Positions 30,059-40,155 of a stretch of DNA of 64,000 bases are shown here, piece after piece (the first letter of the stretch is position 1; each line of letters begins with the position of its first letter). The notes under the pieces were generated by a model, which did not search any database, was not told the origin of the DNA, and worked only from the letters and a program-made list of their open reading frames with translations. The position numbers and the translations under genes are program-made. Source of the DNA: Nematopogon swammerdamellus (taxonomy: Eukaryota > Arthropoda > Insecta > Lepidoptera > Adelidae); the NCBI GenBank assembly GCA_946902875.1, contig OX336336.1:2078545-2142544 (forward strand). The letters are read 5' to 3'.

Positions 30059-30386
30059 GTTTTTTGGTACAAATTATTATTGTTGGTTTCGCTTGTTTCT
30101 TTGGGAACATTTCTTTGGGAACAGCCCACGTAAATTTAAATTGGTTCTTATATCTCGTGCGTAGAAGCGAGCTGTCGCTACTCGTAAACTTCGCTATATT
30201 GGAACATGAATCATTTCTAAGCCTGAATATCTAACATCTCATATAGATTGTTCGAATTTCTGGAAACTAATTACCTACCTATATACCATTTTCTATGTAA
30301 ATGGGCAAAGTTATACAACCGAGCATTTGGTAGGCACATTTTGAGCGACCTTAACACTCGTATTCGTATGTTCTTGTTATGTAATG
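30059..30386. other. unassigned intergenic DNA
   Basis: Nothing recognised. Confidence 0.35.
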
Positions 30387-30595
30387 CTAGTTGTGCCCGC
30401 AGCTCCGCTCGCGGTAAAGTCGGTGTAGTTTTTGAAGCCGAATTAGTAGATTCTGACCTGCTCAGCTCAAATCAATAATGGCGTGATGCTATATGGCCTG
30501 TGTGTTACACCATTAATTATACTTTTCTGAAAGCTAGACCGTTCGAATTGATTCAGTAGTTTTACGTGATGCGTGAACAAACACACAGAGAAAAT
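30387..30595 (-). mobile_element. Helitron-like 3' end, other family
   Basis: CTAG at 30387-30390, then a GTGCCCGCAGCTCCGCTCGC hairpin on the minus-strand 3' side. Further in, TGATTCAGTAGTTTTACGTG and GAACAAACACACAGAG are usual for lepidopteran Helitron interiors. The 5' end is missing. Confidence 0.7.
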
Positions 30596-30810
30596 TAAAA
30601 AATAAATATATTAAGTACATTAACAAACTTAAAGAATAGAACATACAAGAGGACAATAGATACAATAATATTGTTAGAAACTAAATTAATAAATTAAAAA
30701 GTTCTTCCATGAGGACTGTGATCGCAGTCCCAAGGATCGAAGCAGCGTTCCTCCGCTGAATGGCTATGCTTATATTTTGGGAAGATTATATGTATTGCTA
30801 TTATGATATA
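30596..30810. other. unassigned intergenic DNA
   Basis: Nothing recognised. Confidence 0.35.
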
Positions 30811-31142
30811 GTACCGTGTGGGGCCGGTACTTAAAAAGAATAGCACTGCATCTCTCCCCATGCATGTCATAAAAGGCGACTAAGGGATAAGGACAAGATG
30901 CCGTGCTAAAGGGCGACAGGCACGCCACCGCTCACCTTGGCACGGTTCTTCCACCGAGTCATGCAGCAGGTGGGTCTCGTGCCTTACTTGCTGCTTGATC
31001 GATTGAATCTTGTTCGAATACTCTGCGAAACGTGGTGGCCGGTGTAGTGCTGTAATTTACAAGAGTACCTGCCGCACAACTCTAATTACTCTGCGTACCC
31101 CGATTGTCAGGATAGAGCGTGTGGTATTTATGTATGTATGTA
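30811..31142 (+). mobile_element. repeat E, complete
   Basis: Starts with the hairpin GTACCGTGTGGGGCCGGTAC. All internal blocks are present and it ends GTGTGGTATTTATGTATG. The central CGGTGTAGTGCTG / CGCACAACTC pair is eroded. Confidence 0.85.
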
Positions 31143-31194
31143 TTGATATTATAAAAAAAAAAAAAAATATTTTAAATTTCCACACTACATTTAA

Positions 31195-31312
31195 TTATTG
31201 CTACTACGAACTTATATTTTACAACATACGACTTTCAAACGTAAAAATGTTGCCCGCAAGAAATATCTGTAAGGGATAAGCCCGCCTTTGCACCTCATGT
31301 AAATTAATGCTT
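31195..31312 (+). mobile_element. LINE-M 3' terminus
   Basis: CGAACTTATATTTTACAACA, GTTGCCCGCAAGAAATATCT, GTAAGGGATAAGCCCGCC and TTTGCACCTCATGTAAATTA. Confidence 0.6.
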
Positions 31313-31369
31313 TTAAATTTACTCTGTTATTAATTATATTAATTTTTAAGTTTCCGGATTAACAGTAGG

Positions 31370-31600
31370 TGTACTAAAGACTTACGTAAGTCGACGTTTC
31401 GCCCGCTACGTCGTCGCGGGCTTCTTCAGCGACTGCGGGAGTTCCTGGAGCCGACGTCTGGTGGAGTGATTTATCTGTTACGAAGTAACTATTAAGTAAT
31501 CTGTGGTCTGGTGTCCGTTGTACCAGACATCAAACGTGATTGTAGGTACTTATTTATATAAAACGCTTCTGGAGCAATGACATATTTATTTTCTCTCTAT
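31370..31600. other. unassigned, with GACTTACGTAAGTC palindrome
   Basis: The perfect 14-bp palindrome is followed by GTCGACGTTTCGCCCGC and GTCGCGGGCTTCTTCAG, a motif recurrent in lepidopteran retroelement UTRs. The element boundary is not visible. Confidence 0.4.
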
Positions 31601-31609
31601 CCTGTTGGA

Positions 31610-31795
31610 TTTTTAAAGCATCTTCCGGCCAACCTTTGGAAGTTTGAGTGTAAATAATATAGTGAAGTGTAAGTAGGCAGTAGCAAAAGAGGTTTGTGTG
31701 AAAATTTAAGATAATTGAATAATAAAAATACTTATTAATAATAGACGTAAGTACATGCTATCTAAATAAAAGCTATATTATATGATTACATATAA
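31610..31795 (-). mobile_element. LINE-M 3' end fragment
   Basis: AACCTTTGGAAGTTTGAGTG, GTAAGTAGGCAGTAGCAAAA and AAGTACATGCTA parallel 37914-38164. Confidence 0.6.
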
Positions 31796-31924
31796 CATGC
31801 TCGTATAATAAAATGTAAAAATGCAAAAAAGTCTCTACATCAATATACCTATTCAGAAAAAAACCAACCAGGGTGTCTTAAAATTAGAAACTGAACATCT
31901 TAGGAAAGTTTTTAAAATTCTTCG

Positions 31925-32312
31925 TTTTTTAGGGTCTCATATCCGGTACGGGACCCTATTACTAAGCCTACGCCGTCTGTCTACATGTCCGTCTGTCTGT
32001 CCGAGGGCTGTATCTCTTGAACCGTAATAGGTGGCCCGTTGAAATTTTCACAGAATATGAAATGGATATAACAACAAATAATAAAAATAGGAAAAAGTAA
32101 AAAATTCACGGGGGTTCCCATAGAAGAAACCAAAAAATTATATGCGCGCGCGCCATCTACCGAATAGAGCGTGAAACCTTTTAGCTAATCATGATATTTA
32201 ACTAATATGAAGCATTTCATAACACGCCATTGATGGCGTGAGTGGCGCTAACAATGACATGGCGATAATGAACCCTCGGTGCGCGAGTTCGACTCGCACT
32301 TGGCCGGTTTTT
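31925..32312 (+). mobile_element. GGCCAAG element, complete
   Basis: TTTTTTAGGGTCTCATATCC, interior with GCGCGCGCCATCTACC, right end CTCGGTGCGCGAGTTCGACT and CTTGGCCGGTTTTT. Confidence 0.85.
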
Positions 32313-32535
32313 GAAAGTGTTTTAAATTCTTCATTTATGCTTTTACCGCTATTACACATTATAGCAATGTTTTCGGTTACGCTGTATAACTGAAAGTGAC
32401 TCACTTTTGTCGAAGTTTCGTCCCACCATTCTGGGAACATCGTCAGGCAGGACTTATCACGGGCCATCGGACCATCATCACGGCCAGTATACCGCGCCAC
32501 GTGTGTGATCAGATTGAGCTGTGCAACATGCTTAA
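32313..32535. other. unassigned, retroelement-UTR-like
   Basis: GAAGTTTCGTCCCACCATTC and GGGAACATCGTCAGGCAGG are reminiscent of UTR motifs near SINE/LINE ends. No boundary is seen. Confidence 0.35.
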
Positions 32536-33032
32536 GGCCCTGTCAACCAGTATATTCACTCGTACTCCTCTTTCAAGGCACCGCTTTTGCTGGTTGGAGT
32601 AGGATGCAACACAATAAATCAATCAAAAATTAAGTTTTTATTCCCAAACTATGGATCGAAACAAAAAAGTAAAAGCTACGGATTTAGATATGCACGGTGT
32701 TGTAACCCCAACCGTAAAACCCGAAAGGGGGTGGTTCTGTACGTGAAATAGAACAACTTTTGTTCTACGACTTTTTAATTTGAAGAAAAAAATTTTGTTG
32801 TTGAGAATAGGTTTTTAAAATTTGTACGGAAAAAATATTTTTTTTTGTTTCAAAAAAATGTTTTTTCACCACAGAAGTTGTTTAGTTTCACATATAGAAT
32901 AACTCCCTTATGTCATTTAAAAATATTGCGGGGGTAACTGCAACACCGTGTATATTAAAACTGAATCTGTCAGGTAAGTAATATTGGCGGTACACTTCTT
33001 GTAATTCGAGTCAGACGCAGTCTCACATCACC
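32536..33032 (+). mobile_element. repeat P copy 1, containing MITE-G
   Basis: AAGGCCCTGTCAACCAGTAT to GACGCAGTCTCACATCACCT. The copy at 45295-45722 (minus) matches both flanks but has about 190 bp of different sequence where this one carries MITE-G. Confidence 0.75.
32693..32950 (-). mobile_element. MITE-G copy 2, inside repeat P
   Basis: Termini CACGGTGTTGTA and TGCAACACCGTG. Flanks ATATG and TATAT. The interior is the reverse of copies at 463 and 57700. Confidence 0.85.
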
Positions 33033-33490
33033 TTAATGCATGTATCTCCACCGTGTCCTATGTCTCCGCTTGCGTTCACCGTCTACTCTAAACATAAACT
33101 ATTCAACATTGCTTACATAAGTACATGTTGTCTTATTTCATTCGAGATCCGCCCACGGCCCTAGGCTCGCCTCCGCGGCACGCACACGCGCTCAGCGCCT
33201 CCGTGAAGGAGGGTGCCGACGCATCATGGTCCCGCCACGCCCTGCCGCCGCCGCCGGAGCCTCGAAATAGGCCGGGGTTGAGGTCATCGCGGCGGGCGCT
33301 ACGGGCGCGACTGTAGGGCGGGCGGCGTGCGGGTAGGGCTCACAACTTTATTTTTTATAACGTAATTTGTATTTGGAAGTGTTAAATAATAAGTATTTGA
33401 AAGAAAAAGACACGAATTGTCAAATTTATTTTACGTACTGTTACGACCCTTACTTTTGTCGAGTCAGCTACTATATAAGCAGCCGGCGCA
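33033..33490. other. unassigned, with CpG-rich patch 33140-33345
   Basis: The patch carries CCGCCGCCGCCGGAGCC and CATCATGGTCCCGCC. No coding exon could be recognised and no clean donor follows an open frame. Confidence 0.3.
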
Positions 33491-33708
33491 TTGCCACCTC
33501 TCACCTTGGCGCGGTACTTACACCGAGTCATGCAGCAGGTGGATCTTCGTGCCTTACTTGCTGCTTGATCGATTGAATCTTGTTCGAATACTTTGCGAAA
33601 CGTGGCGGTCGGTGTTGTGCTGTAATTTACCAGAGTTCTTGCAGCACAACACCGATTACTCTGCGTACCCCGATTTTCGGGATTCAGCGTGTGTGATATG
33701 TATGTATA
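33491..33708 (+). mobile_element. repeat E, 5'-truncated
   Basis: Starts at CACCTCTCACCTTGGCGCGG. The central hairpin is intact: GTCGGTGTTGTGCTG and GCAGCACAACACCG. Confidence 0.8.
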
Positions 33709-33814
33709 AATTATTTTCTAGGGTGAACAGACTTAATTTGTTTTTTAGTGTACATAAACTGTTGGCGAGCGCAAGTGAGAGGGATTTAGTAATTGTGTTG
33801 AATTTCGTTGAGCG

Positions 33815-33856
33815 TTCTCTATCCCTTAGGTACTCTGGGCCCTAAGGGATAGAGAA
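33815..33856. repeat. perfect 16-bp hairpin
   Basis: TTCTCTATCCCTTAGG, a 10-nt loop, then the exact reverse complement at 33841-33856. Confidence 0.9.
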
Positions 33857-33867
33857 GATGAGTACTA

Positions 33868-34012
33868 TGATGAGTCCTTCAAGAGGAGCGTGAATGGGCA
33901 CCTGTCAGGCCGGCATGGCATTCGCAACCCCCGCATACGACCGATTGTACATGGGCGCCGTTAGACACCTCATGAGTGCCTCGGCGCCATGTGTCGAGCT
34001 TACAATAAAAAA
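33868..34012 (+). mobile_element. LINE-F 3' end
   Basis: GTCCTTCAAGAGGAGCGTGA through GGCCGGCATGGCATTCGCAA and GCCTCGGCGCCATGTGTCGA to an A-tail. Confidence 0.75.
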
Positions 34013-34210
34013 AACTATTTTGCTAATATTTAACAAATTATAATTAAAATCAAATGTGTAAGAATACATTGTATTTGTAAATTATGGCCATAATCTAGTA
34101 ATACTAATTAAATAAAATTAACCTAATAAATAAATAAAGTAAAAAAATTCGTCCAACTCTTCCGACTCCGCCACAGTACCCAATTCGCTGGCTGCGGTGC
34201 CCCTTTGAAT
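34013..34210. other. unassigned intergenic DNA
   Basis: Nothing recognised. Confidence 0.35.
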
Positions 34211-34278
34211 GGCTAGCCCAAAGAGTTTGCATTACGTCGCTGCGCTCCGCGACGTATTACAAACTCTTTGTGCTAGCC
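34211..34278. ncRNA. candidate pre-miRNA-like hairpin (or tiny MITE)
   Basis: Two 30-nt arms (34211-34240 and 34249-34278) pair at 27 of 30 positions around the 8-nt loop TGCGCTCC. Each arm contains AAAGAGTTTG and ACGTCGC. The size and loop fit an insect pre-miRNA, but a palindromic repeat is at least as likely. I know of no matching miRNA. Confidence 0.3.
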
Positions 34279-34394
34279 CTATTTGTTGAAAGAAGAAAGA
34301 CTTGGCACGTCGGTTACCAGACTTATCAATAAGGAGCTTTCCTAGGACGTTTCCGAAAGTCTCTAAAAATAAAAATAAAAAAGTATGGTTGCCA

Positions 34395-34570
34395 ACCCTA
34401 CACGCGGCTGACGCGACATCGCGGGCCATCGTACCGCCGCCCTACGGGAAGGCTCGACCTTACGCACTCTACTCCGGCGTGGGGCGGCGCCGGACGCCGT
34501 CGGTGGGTGGTTTTTCTGCGTCATTACGCGCACTCTTCTTAGTCGCTTCATCTGAAACGTGAACCGTCAA
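34395..34570. other. CpG-rich patch
   Basis: GCGGCTGACGCGACATCGCG and GGGGCGGCGCCGGACGCCG. Preceded by GGTTGCCAACCCTA, which resembles a hAT terminus. No exon recognised. Confidence 0.3.
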
Positions 34571-34644
34571 GGACACCTTGTAGGGTGGATGAACAGATTA
34601 TTTATTGTCACCATAGAGAATATTGAAATGAAGAGAAGCACTGA

Positions 34645-34732
34645 CATGGCACCTAATTCACCCGGTGTTATGGGCTGACATCACGGATGTTGTAGGTGAT
34701 GTTGCCAACCGTGTAAGTATCCATAAAAAAAT
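34645..34732 (+). mobile_element. SINE-D 3' fragment
   Basis: TGACATGGCACCTAATTCAC to GTGTAAGTATCCATAAAAAA. Confidence 0.8.
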
Positions 34733-34757
34733 TAACAAGCTATTAAAATTGCTACAA

Positions 34758-34843
34758 AAATAAAAAAAAACCGCATCCAAATCGGCCCATCCGTTTGGGA
34801 GCTACGATGCCTCAGACACACATAAACACATACACACCCTCAC

Positions 34844-34878
<35 letters not shown>

Positions 34879-34891
34879 CTCACCGGGGGTT
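34758..34891 (+). mobile_element. foldback family B, outer right arm with (CA)n
   Basis: ACCGCATCCAAATCGGCCCA, GGGAGCTACGATGCCTCAGA, a CA run at about 34848-34874, and CCGGGGGTTAAAAAA. Confidence 0.75.
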
Positions 34892-35287
34892 AAAAAAACT
34901 GTCAAGTGCGAGTTTTACTCGCGCACGGAGGTTTCCGTATCTATCCGCTATCAATAATATCCACCTATCTTTTGTCTTTCAACAATGCCATGTATAAAAC
35001 CCTGTGGCGCCATCTATTATTCAGTAGCGTGACTAATCGATTTTTCGCGCCCCCCTTAATTTTTAACATTTTCTTTTTTTTATTATTTGTTGTTACTCGT
35101 ATATCCGCCATAGTAACACATATTCTGTGATAATTTCAAGTAATTTCAACGGGCTACCTATTACGGTGCAAGAGATACAGCCCTCGGACAGACAGACTGA
35201 CGGACGGACGGACGGACGGACGGACAGACAGACAGACAGCGGAGGCTTAGTAATAGGCTTCCGTACGGGATACGGAAACCTAAAAAG
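34892..35287 (-). mobile_element. GGCCAAG element, GGAAACC subtype
   Basis: CAAGTGCGAGTTTTACTCGC, ACGGAGGTTTCCGTATCTAT, a GACGGACGGACG tract, and a terminal ACGGGATACGGAAACCTAAA hairpin. It abuts family B through an A-run. Confidence 0.82.
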
Positions 35288-35605
35288 GTAATAGTCTCAG
35301 GATCGAGTCTCAAATGTTTTAAAGGAAAATGTGTTCCTCATTTCCGAGTTGGTACACTTTGTGTCGCTCTTCGCCTTATCCAATATTAATGGCTTCACTG
35401 AGCGCAGGACTTATTAATATGATTGCCTTTGACAAGTTGCCGGAATCTCCATTAAACTTAGCTCCCAGTTCAATACTCGGGTGGCTACTTCCAATCTTTC
35501 CGCTAATTTGTGCCGACGACGTAGAAGATTCGGGTAAATCCATTTTAAATCGAAATAGGATATTACCTTTTCGGGCTATAAGGTCGTGCAAGAAATCGCA
35601 CTCGC
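35288..35605. other. unassigned, with 71-codon minus-strand frame
   Basis: The minus frame at 35376-35591 includes MDLPESSTSSAQISGKIG and LGAKFNGDSGNLSKAI. The latter faintly recalls the FxGxxxxLxxF pattern of LTR-retrotransposon Gag proteins. It is far too short and uncertain to call; it could equally be chance. Confidence 0.2.
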
Positions 35606-35671
35606 TTCTTTTTTTTAGGTTTCCGTACCCCGTACGGAAGCCTAAGCTGAACGGAGCCTATTACTAAGCTT
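35606..35671 (+). mobile_element. GGCCAAG element left-end stub
   Basis: TTTTTTTAGGTTTCCGTACC with CCGTACGGAAGCCTAA hairpin, then CCTATTACTAAGC. Confidence 0.7.
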
Positions 35672-36148
35672 AAGGAGACCGCTAAGTAAATACTCCAGGG
35701 AAGTCTCCAGTATGGCACCTACCTTCTCGGAGGTGATATTGGCTGGTCGGAGCATCCGCTTTGGCCCCTCCGACTCAGCCACCCATGCCGGATTACATAA
35801 AAAAAAAACCTGCGCAGCTCTGAGTTTTTATATTTTATTTACTTAACTGTCCCCCGACTTCTTTAAGTAAATGGAAATTATTTTTTACTTTTTAAACGTC
35901 GGGGGTTTTTAAAATTTTTATTTTAACTATTATTTCAAGCTTTTTCTTTTTTAAGATAATAAATTGTTTTTATTACATAATAAAACATGGCTAAGAACCA
36001 TCCCAATTAAACCAGATTTATAATAAAAAAAAACCGCATCCAAATCGTTCCATCCGTTCATGAGCTACGTAGCCACACAGACACACCCATACACACAGGC
36101 GCACACACACACGTTAAACAACATCCCTCTTTATTCGTCCGAGGTTAA
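35672..36148. mobile_element. foldback family B, interrupted by SINE-C 3' end
   Basis: 35672-35697 (GACCGCTAAGTAAATA) and 35809-36148 (GCGCAGCTCTGAGTTTTTAT, CTGTCCCCCGACTTC, outer arm, TTTATTCGTCCGAGGTTAAA) are the flanks. 35698-35808 is the SINE-C 3' end (GGAGGTGATATTGGCTGGTC, GGATTACATAAAAAAAA, plus strand), inserted at the centre of the palindrome. Confidence 0.8.
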
Positions 36149-36745
36149 AAACAATGTTCCCCAAACGGAATTTTCCAATCCATACGCGTCCTTCAACTGG
36201 CGATTTTGCAGTATCTCTCCGCGCATAATCCCCAAGGTCGCCGCATTATCTCGCGAGAGCGCCTCGATCCGCGTCGTAGCCTGACGTAAGGCGCGAGCAC
36301 CGAAATAGCCGCTACCTCCGCCCTCCGCCCCGCCCGGGCTATACAACCTCCCTTCCCGCCCGCCTCCCGCGCCACACAACCTCCCGGCCCGCGCGCCCAC
36401 GACGACACAGCGCTTCCCTTCGTGCGGGTCGTCCGCGATACATTGTCGCTCCTTAGTAGGTGATATTTGTATTGAGTGGGCAAAGACAGTTTAAAGGTTC
36501 ACTGGCAGTGGACATGTAGTCCAAGGGTCGAGGTTCGAGTTGCACCGCATTTATCTGAAGCGGGCAGAATTTTTGCTTTCGCAATCTTGTTGTTCTAGAT
36601 GCTTCAATCAGTGTGTGCGTGTTTCTACTTTTAAATAAGTTTACAGGAAAAGATGAATTGTTAAATGTCTTAGTAGGTTTATAATACGATGTTTTTGTTT
36701 ACTTGTTCGAGAATAATTGAAAAAAATCTACAATTAAATTATATA
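36149..36745. other. unassigned, with CpG-rich patch 36220-36450
   Basis: The patch has GCGCGCCCACGACG and pyrimidine-rich CCCGCC repeats. GGGTCGAGGTTCGAGTTGC near 36527 resembles a Pol III B box but has no good A box upstream. No coding sequence is recognised. Confidence 0.3.
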
Positions 36746-37199
36746 AATTACAAATTTAAAAAACCGCGACTCTTAAAAATTCAAAAATAATTTGCTTTTA
36801 CTTACTTAAAGGAGTCGGGGGACCGCTAAGTAAATTTCCGCACACCTCTGAGTTTTTATATTTGATTTATTTAGCGGTCCCCCGACTCCTTTAAGTAAGT
36901 AACGCAAATTATTTTTGACCTTTTAAGGGTCGGGGGTTTTTTAAATTTGTAATTAAGTTCTTTTTCAAGCTTTTAAAAAAACCGCATGCAATTCGGTCCA
37001 CTTTCTAAGATAATCAATTTTTTATTACTTAATTACTTGATTACAAATATAGCTAATAACCATTCCGATTAAACCAGCTTTCTAATAAAAAAACCACATC
37101 CAAATCGGTTCATCCGTTTGGGAGCTACGATGCCACACCCATACACACATACACACACACGTTAAACTTATAACACCCCTCTTTTTTCGTCGGGGGTTA
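36746..37199. mobile_element. foldback family B, inner palindrome plus full right arm
   Basis: The inner arms are at about 36750-36830 and 36870-36950. The right arm continues to the end TTTTTTCGTCGGGGGTTAC. The left outer arm is missing. Confidence 0.85.
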
Positions 37200-37727
37200 C
37201 AAACCATTTCTTGTTTATTATCAAAATATCTTAATTATGTTCAAGTTAGTTATGTTGATTTAAATTCAAAACATCCACAGGGGCTTTATGACGCGACCGT
37301 GAGGCTGAAAGCCGAGGCCCAATAAGACATTCCCAACTTCGACTGACTAGTGGTATAAACAACCCTTCAAAAACCGAGACGCGTCTTTCGTAGAAACATC
37401 TCTCTCTACGCATAAGAGCTAGATTTTATTAATAGAAGTGTTTGTACTCGTACTAAGAATGGAGGTCCATTCACTACTAGATAAATCGTACATAGCTTAA
37501 GCTAGTAATATATAAGTCAATTAGTACATGTAATTTCGAGTAAAAATTACAGCAAATATTAATAAGACAACTACTTATATTGAAAAAAAAAGAAAACTAA
37601 CTTTATTTAAGTTTGTAACTAGCTCAATTTGTAGAATTTAATACGCCTTTTTCTCGGTGTAAATGTTGCTGCGAAATGAAAATGTATCATATTTTGTACT
37701 CGTTTCTTTGTAATATATCATCATGCT
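37200..37727. other. unassigned intergenic DNA
   Basis: Nothing recognised. Confidence 0.35.
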
Positions 37728-38221
37728 TTATCCCGGTAATCGGGGTAAGCAGAGTAATCGATGTTGTGCTGCAAGAATTCTGGTAAATTACCGCACAGCA
37801 CCGACCGCCACGTTTACCAAAGTATTCGGACAAGATAACTATCAAGCAGCAAATAAGGCACGAAGACCCACCTGCTGCATGACCCGGTGGAAGCTCCGTG
37901 CCAAGGTGAGAGGTACATAGAAATAGATAGAAAATGCTTTATTGCTCCAGTAAACATTTAACAGTAACAAGTACATTAGAAAATTTACATAAGGTGCAGA
38001 GGATCCCTTACAGAGATTTCTTGCAGTCGACCTTTGGATGTTTGAGATTCGATAACATAGTGGAATGTAAGTAGGTAGTAGCAAAAGAGTTGAGCGTGAG
38101 AATTGAACCTAAATTAATAATAAGAATACTTATTAACAATACATATAAGTACATGCTAGTATGAGAGAGGTGGCTAGCCTATCGCCCTTTAGCACGGTAT
38201 CTCATCCTTATCCCTTACTCG
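37728..38221 (-). mobile_element. repeat E split by a LINE-M insertion
   Basis: Repeat E is present as 37728-37913 and 38165-38221. The break falls inside the conserved GGTGAGAGGTGGCTAGCC and is flanked by GAGAGG on both sides (37908-37913 and 38165-38170), a likely target duplication. Confidence 0.85.
37914..38164 (-). mobile_element. LINE-M 3' end inserted in repeat E
   Basis: AATGCTTTATTGCTCC on the left (reverse of a polyadenylated end), CTTACAGAGATTTCTTGCAG, CGACCTTTGGATGTTTGAG and GTAAGTAGGTAGTAGCAAAA. It is 5'-truncated like other LINE copies. Confidence 0.75.
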
Positions 38222-38576
38222 CCCATCGATTAACTGATATCGAGTAACTGAATTCGAATTTCGATTTGAATCTGTATATTGAATCAGCCTTCAAGCTTTC
38301 GAACGGCAGAGGTCTCGCAAGACACGGAGGACGTTGCGTACTTACTCGCCCCCGCACGCCTGGGCCGAGAGCGCGCTCCGCTAGAACCAAGTTCAAGGTC
38401 GCCGGGTAACACCCTCTAGTCGTACACACCTGCGATAATCACGACCCCACAGCCTCTAGCTAGAATGAGCTCGTATAAGACGGGCTACTCACGTCCCTAA
38501 TATCAGAACCGAAGTCGGCGCATTGTGGTGGGGCTCAATCTGGTGCTAATATTTTTTGTATGGCCATTATTAAAAG
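38222..38576. other. unassigned, partly CpG-rich
   Basis: On the minus strand GGCGTGCGGGGGCGA is followed by a strong donor (GTAAGTAC) near 38346, preceded by an open frame (TTRGCYPATLNLVLAERALG). ATTAGGGACGTGAGTAG (minus) recurs at about 41265, so part may be repetitive. Confidence 0.25.
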
Positions 38577-38650
38577 CGCTACATCTGGCGCCATGGAGCC
38601 GCCCATAAGGTGTCTAACGACGCCCATGGACATTCGGTCGTATGCGGATC
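38577..38650 (-). mobile_element. LINE-F 3' UTR scrap
   Basis: CATAAGGTGTCTAACGACGC and CCATGGACATTCGGTCGTAT match the complement of other LINE-F ends. Confidence 0.65.
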
Positions 38651-38777
38651 TACACAATTCCATCCTATTTGTGCTGCACAGCCAAATCACCCCGATTTCG
38701 TTACACACGTACCGACCGCAAATCGCCTCTGAATCGTGTATCCGCTCTTTCCGATTTCAATAATAATAATTACTTTG

Positions 38778-38870
38778 GAGCTGCTTAACGCGATCCCGCC
38801 GTCCCATTTCCACCTCCGCACAACGCGCACTGGGCAGGGATTGCATCCCTATACGCAGTGGCGGGCCTAG
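38778..38870 (+). pseudogene. LINE-F ORF fragment
   Basis: The frame reads RTTRTGQGLHPYT, matching TGQGLHPYT in the LINE-F ORF at 58738-59160. It is followed by GCAGTGGCGGGCCTAGGGTC, a common lepidopteran repeat boundary. Confidence 0.6.
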
Positions 38871-40155
38871 GGTCAGATCGTAGAGCAAGCCGAAGCCAAA
38901 TATTTCATACAAAATATAATATATGACTATTCTGTCAGTCAGTAAATGAAATAAACATGCTTGTATCACAATTTTATAGAAAATGGTAATTAAAAAATCT
39001 ATGCAAACCAACTGCAGTGCAGTGCAGTTACTATGAAGACTCTTGTTAATAATTAATTATCAATAGCACACTGGAGGCATATTATGGTTGATAGAATTAT
39101 TGTGACTTATCAACACATATCATACATATCATAGCATGCCAGAGAGAGAACGAAGAGAGAGCCGACGTCCGACGTCCCGCCCGCCGCCGCCACCCGCCAT
39201 GGATATAATATAACTAACCAAAGATTATTATTTCTTAGCCCTTCAACTTTGGGAGCATAAAACAAAAGAATCCTTCGCCTACACCAGGTGTACACCAGGT
39301 GGCGCCCGCCCACCTGGCGTAGGTGAAGGTGTTAGAAAAAAAATCATTTTGAAAGATTTTTCCATGAAACTTTATGAAATAACGAATGGATTGTATTTAC
39401 AGATAAATATTCTAGCTATAAAGGCTTTTTTTTATGTATATTACATATTCTGGGTAACAAAATTATTATGTAAAGTTGTGTTATGTGAAAATTGCGACCT
39501 CTCTCTGATTTTATATTTTTATAAATTTATCACGAACGCAAATTGGTAATATAGTATTTTTGTCATAAAAAGGAATACATATACAAACCAATCCTACCTT
39601 TCTGGTGTATCAGCCGCTCGTGTGTGGCACACAATAAAATCTTGAATTCACAAATTTTTTTTTGTCAAAAACTACATTTTCGCACTCACAAGCCATTGCA
39701 ACATTTGGGCTATTCATTACGTAAATATGTGTGTTGGATATATGGAAAGCACATGGTTGGATAGATAATTTTATCTACTCATCTTGAGACACTTTCTACC
39801 TCAAAACACGAATTTAGGCAGAACTAGAAATAAATTACGACACTGACTCAAACAAAGTTTCTATGGCGAAACCTAGGTCACAAAAATGGCTTATTTCTCG
39901 TAAATTTACGACATGCAAGCACTAAACGGCATATATTATTCAACTAGAAGAACTAAGGAACATTTCTGTCACCTCACTTTCTCCAATAAACCGATTTATT
40001 TTGAGAAACAAGCTTTGACAACAACAAACACGAAAAAATTGTCAGTATGGAGTAGGACTTTTCTTCGATTTTTTACGTAAAATGCATCTCAACTCAGTAC
40101 AAACAAATGTACTCAATAGGTCCGGAATATAATGAAAAAGAGAAAAAACATCACT
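38871..40155. other. largest low-repeat stretch
   Basis: Mostly AT-rich and without families I recognise. It includes a 58-bp hairpin at 39272-39329. If a gene starts at 40.2 kb on the minus strand, this is its first long intron. No ORF over 67 codons stands out. Confidence 0.4.
39272..39329. repeat. hairpin with CAGGTG boxes
   Basis: 19-bp arms (39272-39290 and 39311-39329) pair at 17 of 19 around a 20-nt loop. ACACCAGGTG occurs twice in the left half and CACCTG once in the right, giving three CAGGTG E-box motifs within about 40 bp. Confidence 0.75.

Noticed and set aside
35376..35591. LTR-retrotransposon gag remnant
   Set aside because: A single weak FNGDSGNLSKAI resemblance over about 12 residues, with no neighbouring gag, protease or LTR, is not enough.
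38347..38430. Internal exon joined to the candidate ATG at 40166 (minus)
   Set aside because: Joining ATGGACCG to this segment at the possible CAG acceptor gives a reading frame that meets TGA within a dozen codons, so at least this pairing is wrong.
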